The position numbers were made by a program, and so were the translations under genes. Of a DNA stretch of 25,717 nucleotides, positions 6,965 to 14,839 are shown piece after piece. The number at the start of each line of letters is the position of its first letter. Within the stretch, counting starts at the first letter, position 1. The notes beneath the pieces are model-generated. The model was not told the origin of the DNA, searched no databases, and saw only the letters and a list, made by a program, of their open reading frames with translations. The DNA is from Verrucomicrobiota bacterium (GTDB lineage Bacteria > Verrucomicrobiota > Verrucomicrobiia > Chthoniobacterales > UBA10450): contig QHON01000019.1 of assembly GCA_003218815.1 (NCBI GenBank), positions 1-25,717 of the forward strand, written 5' to 3'.

Positions 6965-7642
6965 TCAAGAATCGGTACGTGCCTCGGATTGGGCCGTCTC
7001 CTCAGGTCGTTGGAAACTGATGATACCGCTGATCGGTCGACTCTCCGTCAACATATGGACGATCTCAATGCCGGCGCGCTCCATGTCGTGCTGCATGGTA
7101 TTTACGCGCGAAGAGAGATAGCTATAAGCGACAAAAGTTGGCGTGGCCACGACCAGCCCCGCTGCGGTGGTCAATAAACTCTTGTAAATGCCGCTCGAAA
7201 GCTCACTCACCGTCGCATAACCACCACTTGAGGCAATGGTGCCAAAGGCGTCAATCATCCCGGCAACCGTCCCCAGTAAGCCAAGCAACGGCGCGAGAAA
7301 AGCGAGCGTGGCCAGCACCCCGAGAAATCGCTCCAGTTTCGGCACCTCGAGTTGGCCCGCTTCCTGCACAATGTCGCGCAATTCCGCTCGTGGTGCGTCG
7401 TGCCGGATGATGGCGGAATGAATCACGCGCGCGACCGGACCCGGTGTACCGGCAGATTCATGTAAGGCCTCAGCGAAATTTCGGCGCCGGATAAGATTCG
7501 AGAGCCCCTTAAGGAATTCGCCGACGTGGATCGTCGCCCGATGCAAGTAAAAGAAGCGTTCGGCAAAAACGCCGATCGAAATGATGCTACAGGCCAGAAT
7601 TGGCCACATCAGCAAACCGCCCTTTTGAATATAATCTATCAC
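6965..7642 (-). CDS. exbB: ExbB/TolQ/MotA-family proton channel protein
   Basis: 225 residues from the GTG at 7640-7642, which begins with IDYIQKGGLLMWPIL, the usual ExbB N-terminus. The frame also allows a TTG start at 7678 (12 more residues, unlike the family). Three transmembrane segments are visible: about 10-28, 107-132 and 152-176. The conserved family core LLGLLGTVAGMIDAF (119-133) and GIYKSLLTTAAGLVVATP (151-168) contains the channel-lining Thr residues. It forms the pentameric stator around the ExbD dimer. First gene of the exbB-exbD-tonB-like-zinc ribbon-guaB3 run; 88 bases separate it from the upstream YD-like gene. Confidence 0.88.
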   Translation of the reverse strand: MIDYIQKGGLLMWPILACSIISIGVFAERFFYLHRATIHVGEFLKGLSNLIRRRNFAEALHESAGTPGPVARVIHSAIIRHDAPRAELRDIVQEAGQLEVPKLERFLGVLATLAFLAPLLGLLGTVAGMIDAFGTIASSGGYATVSELSSGIYKSLLTTAAGLVVATPTFVAYSYLSSRVNTMQHDMERAGIEIVHMLTESRPISGIISFQRPEETAQSEARTDS

Positions 7643-7730
7643 GCCAATTTCTCTAGACCTCTTTGCCGAAAGTGGCAAGTCATCGTGGGAGCCCCTTTAG
7701 GGCGTAAAAATCCAGTGACAAAGCGCAGCG

Positions 7731-8222
7731 CTATTTTTTTCGCTTCGGACTTGGGCTGCCCGCGATTGTGCGACCAACGAGTTTGCCATTTGTATCAAAG
7801 ATCGAATAACCAGTTCGCTTACCGGTCTGATCGTAGCTGTAAACAATCTTGTGGAGAAGGGTTCCGCTCTCTGCGCTTTGAGTTTCTTCCTCCAGACGAC
7901 CAGAGCTATCGTATTTGTAGCGGCTCTTAAAACGAAAATGGCCATCAGGCCCGAAGATCGTGCCGCTCGAAAAGCGACCTGCTTCATCGATGTCGTAGCG
8001 AATTTTCTCGCGGAGTTTCCCATCCTCGCCGGTCGTGGTCGCGATGGCCTTATGTTGCGCGTCATCGAATTCGTAAACAGTACGTGAGCCATCCGCGTTC
8101 ATCGATACGGTTACGCGGACGGCGCCGTTCTCGGGTCGCTCTGAAGGCTGGCTGAATGCGATTTTTACCGCACATAAAAGAAGGACACAGCCGATTGTCG
8201 ATGGAACCCGGCAAAGTTTCAT
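7731..8222 (-). CDS. secreted protein with short YD-like repeats, function unknown
   Basis: 163 residues. The N-terminus is a signal peptide (Lys and Arg, then IGCVLLLCAVKIAF, probable cleavage near IAFS/Q at 24-25). The mature part has degenerate repeats of a DG-K/R-L turn followed by a strand with Tyr-x-Tyr-Asp, such as RYDIDEAGRF, RYKYDSSGRL and YSYDQTGKR, resembling the YD repeats of RHS/Tcc proteins but too few for an RHS shell. The C-terminus is basic (SPSPKRKK). No catalytic motif is visible. It probably lies in the periplasm or outside the cell. It is divergent from mraZ with about 100 bases between the two starts. No named family recognised. Confidence 0.75.
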   Translation of the reverse strand: MKLCRVPSTIGCVLLLCAVKIAFSQPSERPENGAVRVTVSMNADGSRTVYEFDDAQHKAIATTTGEDGKLREKIRYDIDEAGRFSSGTIFGPDGHFRFKSRYKYDSSGRLEEETQSAESGTLLHKIVYSYDQTGKRTGYSIFDTNGKLVGRTIAGSPSPKRKK

Positions 8223-8277
8223 ACCTTGAGGAGTTTAAGGGTGAGGGGAAGGGCTGCAAACGTGCATTATTTTTTTA

Positions 8278-8306
8278 TTGACCACAGTGCCGAGAAGTGG
8301 TTAAAA
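8278..8306 (+). promoter_or_regulatory. candidate promoter for mraZ and the dcw operon
   Basis: TTGACC at 8278-8283 resembles a -35 box. Seventeen bases on, TTAAAA (8301-8306) is a poor -10 element. An A/T-rich run (ATTATTTTTTTATTG) precedes it. The -10 region falls inside the MraZ repeats, which suits repression by MraZ. The hexamer match is modest and the sigma preference of this organism is unknown. Confidence 0.4.
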
Positions 8307-8330
8307 GTGGGGTCAAGTGGGGGAAAATGG
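8294..8330 (+). promoter_or_regulatory. MraZ operator: four direct repeats at 10-bp spacing
   Basis: Units start at 8294, 8304, 8314 and 8324: GAAGTGG, AAAGTGG, CAAGTGG and AAAATGG, each followed by three variable bases. This matches the MraZ box described for mycoplasmas (AAAGTG(T/G)N3 repeats) and the TGGGN 10-bp repeats of E. coli. The period equals one helical turn, so a ring-shaped MraZ oligomer can contact all units from one face. The last unit contains the mraZ ATG (8327-8329), and the third supplies its purine-rich ribosome site. Bound protein would block the promoter and the leader together. Confidence 0.88.
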
Positions 8331-8803
8331 ATCAACTCCACTTACGCATGGATTCCCTTTCTCCACCTCAGCACTTCTACGCCGGAGAGTTTCGCCATTC
8401 GATTGACGAGAAGAATCGCATCACGGTTCCATCCCGTTGGCGGCGCAATGAAGCCGAGGAGTTTATCCTCTTGCCGGAGGCAAATCATCTGTTTCTTCTC
8501 GTCATGTCGCCGGAGGAGTTTGCCGGAATGAGCGGGGCTGTAGAGTCGAACCAAGCCGTTTCCGCGCACGATCGACGCATTTTCTTGCGGCATCTGCACT
8601 CGCGCGCCCAGCATGGTGCTGCGGATCGGCAGGGCCGTCTCGTTTTGCCGGAGGAACTTTGCAAAAAAATCGGACTAAAGGAGGAAGTCGCTCTTGTCGG
8701 CGGCCGAGGGCGTTTTGAGATCTGGAATTTACAACGCTGGAAACGGGCGCACGAGGAAGAAACGCCGACTTATCAACATGTCGCGAATGTAATCGGGCTG
8801 TAG
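8327..8803 (+). CDS. mraZ: MraZ, transcriptional regulator of the division and cell wall cluster
   Basis: 158 residues from the ATG at 8327. A GTG 30 bases earlier is in frame but lies inside the operator repeats, so I rejected it. MraZ is a tandem of two SpoVT-AbrB-like half-domains, each with a DxxxR signature: DEKNRITVP (27-35) and DRQGRLVLP (100-108). The family forms ring oligomers that bind the repeated boxes upstream of its own gene and repress the dcw operon. The operator immediately upstream shows the circuit is intact. It is slightly longer than the usual ~145-150 residues because of extra residues before FYAGEF. GTGGGGG three or four bases before ATG can act as ribosome site. First gene of the plus-strand operon. 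Confidence 0.95.
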   Translation: MDQLHLRMDSLSPPQHFYAGEFRHSIDEKNRITVPSRWRRNEAEEFILLPEANHLFLLVMSPEEFAGMSGAVESNQAVSAHDRRIFLRHLHSRAQHGAADRQGRLVLPEELCKKIGLKEEVALVGGRGRFEIWNLQRWKRAHEEETPTYQHVANVIGL

Positions 8804-8870
8804 AAACCTTATGAACGCATTGCTGTTTGAGCGGTCTGTCTGGTTCGCGACTGGCCCGCTAATTCTCGAA

Positions 8871-8877
8871 GAGGAGG
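8871..8877 (+). promoter_or_regulatory. strong Shine-Dalgarno that fixes the rsmH start
   Basis: GAGGAGG lies eight bases before the ATG at 8886. An in-frame ATG at 8811 has no such site, and its 25 extra residues do not resemble the family, so 8886 is the preferred start. Confidence 0.8.
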
Positions 8878-8885
8878 CGCAGCAA

Positions 8886-9809
8886 ATGCAGGATTTTGTC
8901 TATCACCGTCCAGTGCTCGCGGAGAAAGTCGTGGAGTTGCTCGCGCCAAAACCACGTTCTCTTGTCGTCGATGGAACCTGTGGTGGCGGTGGTCACACGG
9001 AAGCGCTTTTAAGAACCGGCGCCGATGTCCTGGCTTTGGACCAAGATCCCGATGCGGTCCGACATGTGACCGAGCAACTGGCACAGTATGGCCGACGCAT
9101 CGCCGTGCGGCAGACGAATTTTCGGCACGCGTACAAAGTTCTGGACGAGCTCAGGTTTAGCACGATCGGTGGCGCACTTCTCGACCTTGGCGTTTCGGCC
9201 CGCCAACTCGAAAATGCGGAACGCGGTTTCAGCTTGATGCGCAACGGCCCGCTCGATATGCGCATGGATCCACGCAATGAACTGACTGCGGCCTCTGTTG
9301 TTAACGAATACAGCGGAGAACAACTAACCCACTTGTTTCGCGAGCTCGGGGAGGAACCGGCTGCGCGTCGTATCGCGAGTTTAATTGTAAAGATGCGGAA
9401 GACATCCCCGTTCCGCGAAACCCTCCCATTGGCGCATGCTATCGAGAAGGTCGTCAGCCGGCACGGCCGGCGTCATCCGGCCACGCAAGTTTTTCAGGCG
9501 CTGCGTATGGAAGTGAATGACGAGCTCGGCGCACTACAAGAGGGGCTGCGGGTTTTGACAGCACGACTCGAAACCGGTGCGCGTATCGCTGTTATCGCTT
9601 TTCATTCTCTGGAGGATCGGATCGTTAAAAATTTCTTTCGTGATCATAGCCGGGAATGGCTCGACCGGCCCGAATGGCCGGCGCCGCAGCGCAATCCCAA
9701 CTACGATCTCAAGTTAATTACGCCAAAACCGGTGGAGCCGAGTAAAGACGAGCAACGCACCAATCCGCGCTCACGCACTGCAAAGTTGCGTGTGGCTGAG
9801 AAAATTTAA
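8886..9809 (+). CDS. rsmH: 16S rRNA (cytosine-1402 N4)-methyltransferase
   Basis: S-adenosylmethionine-dependent enzyme (formerly MraW) that N4-methylates C1402 of 16S rRNA in the ribosomal P site. From the ATG at 8886 the protein has 307 residues, the family's normal length (~310). It starts FVYHRPVLAEKVVELL, then has the SAM-binding loop DGTCGGGGHT (29-38), the acidic LALDQDPDAV strand end, LLDLGVSARQLE, and the C-terminal FHSLEDRIVKNFF with the basic tail RTNPRSRTAKLRV. All are RsmH hallmarks. The stop TAA directly abuts the ftsL ATG. This is the standard position after mraZ. Confidence 0.96.
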   Translation: MQDFVYHRPVLAEKVVELLAPKPRSLVVDGTCGGGGHTEALLRTGADVLALDQDPDAVRHVTEQLAQYGRRIAVRQTNFRHAYKVLDELRFSTIGGALLDLGVSARQLENAERGFSLMRNGPLDMRMDPRNELTAASVVNEYSGEQLTHLFRELGEEPAARRIASLIVKMRKTSPFRETLPLAHAIEKVVSRHGRRHPATQVFQALRMEVNDELGALQEGLRVLTARLETGARIAVIAFHSLEDRIVKNFFRDHSREWLDRPEWPAPQRNPNYDLKLITPKPVEPSKDEQRTNPRSRTAKLRVAEKI

Positions 9810-10178
9810 ATGAAACGTTCTCGTCGGAAAAATTGGAATGCGGTGAACGCGGCTTCGCTCGCGCGCTGGATTCTGGTGACCGCTTTTCTCGCGCTTGCCG
9901 GATTGAGCTACGTCTATTTGACGCTACAGCTCTACCATCTTGGTGAGCGCAAGAAGTCGGTCGAGAACGAGCTCATCAGTCTGCGGACGCAGAATGACGT
10001 TGCCGGCGTGCAAATTGCGGCTTTGACCTCACGCTCGGCCCTACAGCGTCGATTGAAGGAAGGGTATTTGAAAATGATCCCGATTTCCGAGCGCGACATC
10101 GTCCGACTTACGGTTCCCGCGCGGCAAGCCGATGAAAATGCAATTCAACCCGTCGTGAACAAACCTGCCACAAGATGA
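9810..10178 (+). CDS. ftsL: FtsL-like cell division protein
   Basis: 122 residues with the FtsL layout: a basic cytoplasmic N-terminus (KRSRRKNW), a single transmembrane helix (about 19-40) and a periplasmic heptad-rich segment (about 43-85, LGERKKSVENELISLRTQND) predicted to form a coiled coil. FtsL pairs with FtsB and links to FtsQ and the FtsWI synthase in the divisome. Sequence conservation in this family is very low, so the call rests on topology and position between rsmH and ftsI. There is no gap after rsmH, and it overlaps ftsI by ATGA. A Pro/Gln/Asn-containing tail follows the coiled coil. Confidence 0.85.
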   Translation: MKRSRRKNWNAVNAASLARWILVTAFLALAGLSYVYLTLQLYHLGERKKSVENELISLRTQNDVAGVQIAALTSRSALQRRLKEGYLKMIPISERDIVRLTVPARQADENAIQPVVNKPATR

Positions 10179-11938
10179 ACCCGAATAGCCGGAGTCGTTG
10201 CGCATTGGTTTGCTGCGTTTTCATTGCGCTCTTCAGCGCCTTTTCGTTTCGTCTTATTTATCTTCAGGTAATCAAGCACGATGAGTACGCCGGGCTGGCT
10301 GCTGAAAAGCACATTTACAAACAAACCATTTATGCAGAACGCGGCACAATCCTCGACGGGAACAACGAGGTTCTCGCGCACAATGTGCCGGTCGAAACTG
10401 TAGTGGGCGACGCTACACATCTTAACAACAGGAAGGCAGTTATCGATCTTGTCGGCAATGAACTTGGAATTCCGATTGAGCAGCTCGCCGAAAAATTAAA
10501 CAGTGAGCGCCGATACATTGTGATCAAGCGTGAAGTGCCGGAGTCGTTGGCCACGGCGCTACGGGCGAAGCTTCGAGCCGGAAATCTGCGTGGGATTTAT
10601 TTCGAAAATGATGCCACACGAATCTACCCGAATGGCTCGATGCTTTGTCACGTCATCGGATTCACAGACTTCGAGCATCATGGCATTCAAGGGGTGGAGG
10701 CTTCGATGGAGGAATATCTTCACGGGCAGGACGGATATCGCTACGTGGAACACAATCGAGTCGGCCAGGAGATCGTTCCTTATCGAGGTCAGGAACGCGC
10801 GCCCCGCAACGGCTATCAGGTCCATCTCACGGTCGACCTAAACTTGCAGAACATTGTCGAGAACGAAATCGACGCTGCGATAGCTGAGTATCGACCCAAA
10901 AAAGCCACGATTATCCTGATGCGACCGCAAACCGGTGAAATCATGGCGATGGCCAATCGGCCGAATTTCGATCTAAATCTCCGCTCCGAAGCGAAGCCCG
11001 AGGAAATGAAAAACCGCGCCATCATCGACATGATGGAACCGGGTTCCACTTTCAAGATTGTGGCAGCGGCCGCGGCGCTCAATGAACACAAGCTTCGGCC
11101 TGATTCTACGATTTTTTGCGAAAACGGTTTGTGGAATTTCGGCGGCGCCGCCCTGCACGATCATCGCGCATTTTCATATCTCAGCGTCCGCGATGTTCTC
11201 ATCAAGTCGAGTAACATCGGCGCGGCAAAGCTCGCGCTCAGTGTCGGCGAGCAAAAGTTTTATGAGTACATCCGTCGCTTCGGATTTGGCGAACGCACGG
11301 GAATTGAGCTTCCCGGTGAGATTAACGGAGTCATTCGTCCCCCGCGATCGTGGAGCAAGATTTCGATCACCCGCATTCCGATGGGACACGAAATTGGAGT
11401 CACACCATTACAAATGATTGTGGCGATGGCGGCGATTGCCAACGGCGGCAAATTGGTCATGCCGCGCATCGTAAAATCAATTACCACCGCCGACGGCAAA
11501 GCGATCAGCTCACTCGCTCCAGTCGTGTTGCGCCAGGTTACTTCTCCTGAAACGGCGAGACAAATTGGTGATGCGCTGCGCGGTGTCGTGAGCGACCGCG
11601 GAACTGCGGCTGCCGCAGCCGTTCCCGGTTTTACGATTGCGGGCAAGACCGGAACAGCCCAAAAGGTCGATCCAAACGGTGGCTATGAACAAGGCAAATA
11701 TGTCGTCTCTTTCACCGGTTATTTGCCGGCCGAGCGGCCGGAGTTTGTCGGTCTCGTGGTGCTCGATGACGCGCAGACAAGTAAACCGGAATTAAATTAC
11801 GGCGGGCTTATTGCGGGGCCGATCTTTTCGCGGATCGCGGAAAAGGCTGCCCGCTACCTCGATCTTGAGCCGCATGAGGAAATTCGCAAGGCCATACCGG
11901 TGGAGCGAGTTGCCTTAACCAATGCTTCACGCCATTGA
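10175..11938 (+). CDS. ftsI: division-specific peptidoglycan transpeptidase (PBP3/FtsI class B)
   Basis: Class B penicillin-binding protein of 587 residues that cross-links septal peptidoglycan together with FtsW. An N-terminal membrane anchor (about 9-30) is followed by RGTILDGNNEVLA (56-68), the start of the pedestal domain, then the transpeptidase domain. The three active-site motifs are all present: STFK (291-294, nucleophile Ser291), SSN (345-347) and KTGT (491-494). No C-terminal PASTA domains are seen. It lies between ftsL and murE, so FtsI rather than the elongation PBP2. The 28-base gap to murE is one of the few real gaps in the operon. Confidence 0.96.
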   Translation: MNPNSRSRCALVCCVFIALFSAFSFRLIYLQVIKHDEYAGLAAEKHIYKQTIYAERGTILDGNNEVLAHNVPVETVVGDATHLNNRKAVIDLVGNELGIPIEQLAEKLNSERRYIVIKREVPESLATALRAKLRAGNLRGIYFENDATRIYPNGSMLCHVIGFTDFEHHGIQGVEASMEEYLHGQDGYRYVEHNRVGQEIVPYRGQERAPRNGYQVHLTVDLNLQNIVENEIDAAIAEYRPKKATIILMRPQTGEIMAMANRPNFDLNLRSEAKPEEMKNRAIIDMMEPGSTFKIVAAAAALNEHKLRPDSTIFCENGLWNFGGAALHDHRAFSYLSVRDVLIKSSNIGAAKLALSVGEQKFYEYIRRFGFGERTGIELPGEINGVIRPPRSWSKISITRIPMGHEIGVTPLQMIVAMAAIANGGKLVMPRIVKSITTADGKAISSLAPVVLRQVTSPETARQIGDALRGVVSDRGTAAAAAVPGFTIAGKTGTAQKVDPNGGYEQGKYVVSFTGYLPAERPEFVGLVVLDDAQTSKPELNYGGLIAGPIFSRIAEKAARYLDLEPHEEIRKAIPVERVALTNASRH

Positions 11939-11966
11939 ACGCCTTAGGTTGGCATGTTGAAACCTC

Positions 11967-13448
11967 ATGCAGCTCAAAACTCTCGTCGCCGGGATTCCAC
12001 TTCGCCAAGTCATCGGCACACTTGATCGCCCAGTGGAAAGCATCGCGTATGACTCGCGGCGGGCGCAAAGGAATGGCCTGTTCGTGGCACTGCGGGGTGG
12101 AAAAAGCGACGGCCACCAATTCGTTGCCCAAGCCATCGAGAAAGGCGCTTCGGTGATCGTGACGGAGCGCGAGGAAAAATATCCGCGCGTCACCTGTCTC
12201 GTTGTGGAGAACTCGCGAACTGCGCTGGCTGATCTTTCCAGAGTTTTTTACGGACGGCCCGGAGACAGACTAAAACTGGCGGCGGTGACGGGCACAAATG
12301 GGAAAACGACTACTACCTTTCTCATCAAGCACATCTGTGAAAAGGCCGGCCTCCGTTGCGGCTTGATCGGAACCGTGCGCTACGAAATCGGTGAACGCGT
12401 TTTGCCAGCCATTCGGACGACGCCGGAATCGCTTGATCTACAGGAGTTGCTCGCACAAATCGCGAACGCCGGTTGTCGAGCTGCGGCGATGGAAGTTTCT
12501 TCACACGCGCTCGCGCAGGACCGGACCCGCGGTCTTGAATGGGATGTCGCTGTCTTCACCAATCTCACCCAGGACCATCTCGATTTTCACGGCACGATGG
12601 AGAGCTATTTCGATTCCAAAGCGAAGCTCTTCACACAACTTGGAAACCAACAAAAAAAACGGAAGCCTATCGCGGTTGTGAACGTCAATGACCGCTATGG
12701 TGAACAACTGCTCACCAAGATCGACAAGCGCGTTGCGATCATTACCTATGGAATGGGAGCGCGTGCGGATTTTCGCGCCTCGAACTATCGGGTGGAGTTT
12801 AGCGGTACTTCCTATCAACTCGATGCCGGCGGCAAGAGTTATCTGGTTCGCGTCCCGTTGATCGGTCGGTTTAACGTCCTAAACTCAGTGGCGGCGCTGG
12901 CGACGGCGAACGCTCTGGGAATTAATCTACGCGACGCAGTCCTCAGCCTCGGTAGATCGCCGCAAGTCCCGGGACGTCTGGAAATAGTTTCGGCGAAGCG
13001 ACAGTTCCAGGTCTTCGTCGATTACGCACACACTCCGGACGCCCTTCGGAATGTTCTTAAAACTTTGCGTGAACTCGAACCACATCGGTTGGTCGTCGTT
13101 TTCGGATGCGGCGGCGATCGTGACCGCCAAAAGCGTCCACTGATGGGCGAAATAGTGGATCGGCATGCTGATTACGCAATCATCACCTCCGATAATCCGC
13201 GCAAAGAAGATCCGAGCGCCATTATCGCTGAAATCGAAAAAGGTTGTCGCTCGACTCATTACGAAAAAATTGTCGATCGAATGGCGGCGATTGGCCGCGC
13301 CATTGCGCTGGCGCAGCCGCGCGACATTGTGTTGATCGCAGGCAAAGGGCACGAGAGTTATCAGGAGTTCGCCGATCACACCGTTCCGTTCGATGATATT
13401 CAGGTCGCGCGGCGCGCGATCGAAGATCATCCGGTGGAGTTCTTATGA
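11967..13448 (+). CDS. murE: UDP-MurNAc-L-Ala-D-Glu:meso-diaminopimelate ligase
   Basis: Cytosolic ATP-dependent ligase that adds the third stem-peptide residue. 493 residues in the usual three Mur-ligase domains. ATP loop TGTNGKTTTT (109-118); TTPESLDLQE (151-160) and MEVSSHAL for substrate binding; FTNLTQDHLDFHG for the Mg site; YFDSKAKLF with Lys218, probably the carbamylated lysine. DNPR (409-412) is the motif that selects meso-diaminopimelate over lysine, so the cell wall should be of the DAP type. It overlaps murF by ATGA. Confidence 0.97.
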   Translation: MQLKTLVAGIPLRQVIGTLDRPVESIAYDSRRAQRNGLFVALRGGKSDGHQFVAQAIEKGASVIVTEREEKYPRVTCLVVENSRTALADLSRVFYGRPGDRLKLAAVTGTNGKTTTTFLIKHICEKAGLRCGLIGTVRYEIGERVLPAIRTTPESLDLQELLAQIANAGCRAAAMEVSSHALAQDRTRGLEWDVAVFTNLTQDHLDFHGTMESYFDSKAKLFTQLGNQQKKRKPIAVVNVNDRYGEQLLTKIDKRVAIITYGMGARADFRASNYRVEFSGTSYQLDAGGKSYLVRVPLIGRFNVLNSVAALATANALGINLRDAVLSLGRSPQVPGRLEIVSAKRQFQVFVDYAHTPDALRNVLKTLRELEPHRLVVVFGCGGDRDRQKRPLMGEIVDRHADYAIITSDNPRKEDPSAIIAEIEKGCRSTHYEKIVDRMAAIGRAIALAQPRDIVLIAGKGHESYQEFADHTVPFDDIQVARRAIEDHPVEFL

Positions 13449-14839
13449 ATCGATTGTCAATTCTTGAAATTGCTGAGTTTGCCGGCGCTGCGGTTTCGTC
13501 GGGGCACAGAAAAACCTTGATCGACAAGATCAGCACCGATTCGCGCACGCTCAAACATGGCGAATTGTTCGTCGCTTTGCGCGGTGAAAATTTCGATGCG
13601 CACAGTTTCGTTGAATCCGTGGCAAAAGCCGGTGCGGCTGGTGCGATTGTAGATTCTAATTGGACGGGGAAAATTCCGGAGAATTTCGCGCTCATCCGCA
13701 CGGAAGATACCTTGCAGGCGTATCAAAAACTAGCCGCCAATTACAGGAAGTCGTTACCGCTTAAGGTGGTCGCGATCACGGGAAGCAACGGCAAGACGAG
13801 CACGAAAGATTTCACTGCGGCGGTTCTCGGCCGCCGTTTTCACGTTACAAAAACGCAGGGTAATTTCAACAATCATGTCGGCCTTCCTCGGACAATGTTG
13901 GAGGCGACCTCCCAGGATGAAGTTGCTGTTTGGGAGATCGGAATGAATCATCCGGGCGAGGTCGCGGTATTGGCGAAGCTGGCTGCGCCCGACGCCGCCA
14001 TCATTACCAACATTGGTACTGCGCATATCGAGTTCATGGGATCGCGCGAAGCGATTGCGGCCGAGAAAGGTGCGCTTGCTCAAGCTGTTGGCGCTGAGGG
14101 AACGGTCATTCTAAATGCGGACGATCAATTCAGTAAAAGCATTGCACCATCGACCTCTGCCAAAGTGATCCTCGCCGGTACGACTGAGGGGACAGTTCGC
14201 GCCATTGAAATTACGCAGAGCGCGAACGGCACGGACTTTACGATTCTGGAGGGGGCGCATCGCTGCCGTGCCCAATTGCCGGTGCCTGGCTTACATATGG
14301 TGCAAAACGCGCTCCTAGGCGTAGCCGCCGGTCGCATCTTTGGTCTCTCGCTAGAGGAGTGCGCCGCTGGCCTGGCCGCTGCTCCACTCACGAAGGCGCG
14401 TTTGCAGATCAAGGAAATTCACGGCGTGCAGTTTATCGACGATAGCTACAACGCAAATCCTGATTCCATGAAAGCGGCTTTGCGCACGCTGGTAGAACTG
14501 GACACAGACGGAAAACGTATCGCCGTGCTCGGAGAAATGAGAGAGCTGGGTGACGAATCGGAGCGCGGGCACTTGGAAGTTGGCGAGACAGCCGCCGCCC
14601 TTCGCGTCGATTACTTGATCGCAATCGGGACAGTAGCGGCCGCGATTGCTCGCGCGGCGGAACGTGCCGGTTTGGAAAAGACCCGAGCGGTTACATCAGC
14701 AAGTGAAGCCGCGGGAATTTTGGCCGAGATCGCAGAGCCGGGTGACCTGGTGCTGATTAAAGGCAGCCGCGTTGCGCGAACCGAACGTGTAATGGAGGAA
14801 TTCGGCAATCGGCCATTCGCCGTCGGGGTGGCGCCATGA
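13445..14839 (+). CDS. murF: UDP-MurNAc-tripeptide:D-alanyl-D-alanine ligase
   Basis: Adds the D-Ala-D-Ala dipeptide made by Ddl to UDP-MurNAc-tripeptide, completing the pentapeptide precursor. 464 residues. The N-terminal substrate domain has STDSRTLKHGELFVALRG (30-47). The ATP loop is ITGSNGKTST (111-120), followed by GNFNNHVGLP and WEIGMNHPGE. The C-terminal domain carries FIDDSYNANPDSM, the classic MurF motif. It overlaps murE and mraY by four bases each (ATGA), so translation is coupled in the order of the reactions. Confidence 0.97.
   Translation: MNRLSILEIAEFAGAAVSSGHRKTLIDKISTDSRTLKHGELFVALRGENFDAHSFVESVAKAGAAGAIVDSNWTGKIPENFALIRTEDTLQAYQKLAANYRKSLPLKVVAITGSNGKTSTKDFTAAVLGRRFHVTKTQGNFNNHVGLPRTMLEATSQDEVAVWEIGMNHPGEVAVLAKLAAPDAAIITNIGTAHIEFMGSREAIAAEKGALAQAVGAEGTVILNADDQFSKSIAPSTSAKVILAGTTEGTVRAIEITQSANGTDFTILEGAHRCRAQLPVPGLHMVQNALLGVAAGRIFGLSLEECAAGLAAAPLTKARLQIKEIHGVQFIDDSYNANPDSMKAALRTLVELDTDGKRIAVLGEMRELGDESERGHLEVGETAAALRVDYLIAIGTVAAAIARAAERAGLEKTRAVTSASEAAGILAEIAEPGDLVLIKGSRVARTERVMEEFGNRPFAVGVAP

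Noticed and set aside
6944..6966. Direct repeat TGTCGATC near the exbB stop
   Set aside because: Two 8-base copies 15 bases apart; partly within coding sequence and without a known function.
7692..7705. Short hairpin GCCC-TAAA-GGGGC between the YD-like gene and exbB
   Set aside because: Only a four- or five-base stem with no U-tract; too weak to call a terminator.
7660..7720. Possible promoter for exbB (TTGTCA, 16 bases, TAAAGG on the minus strand)
   Set aside because: The -10 match is 3 of 6, and nothing else supports it; not listed as a feature.
8297..8326. Upstream GTG start for mraZ
   Set aside because: It lies inside the MraZ repeats, has no ribosome site, and encodes a repeat-derived peptide without family similarity.
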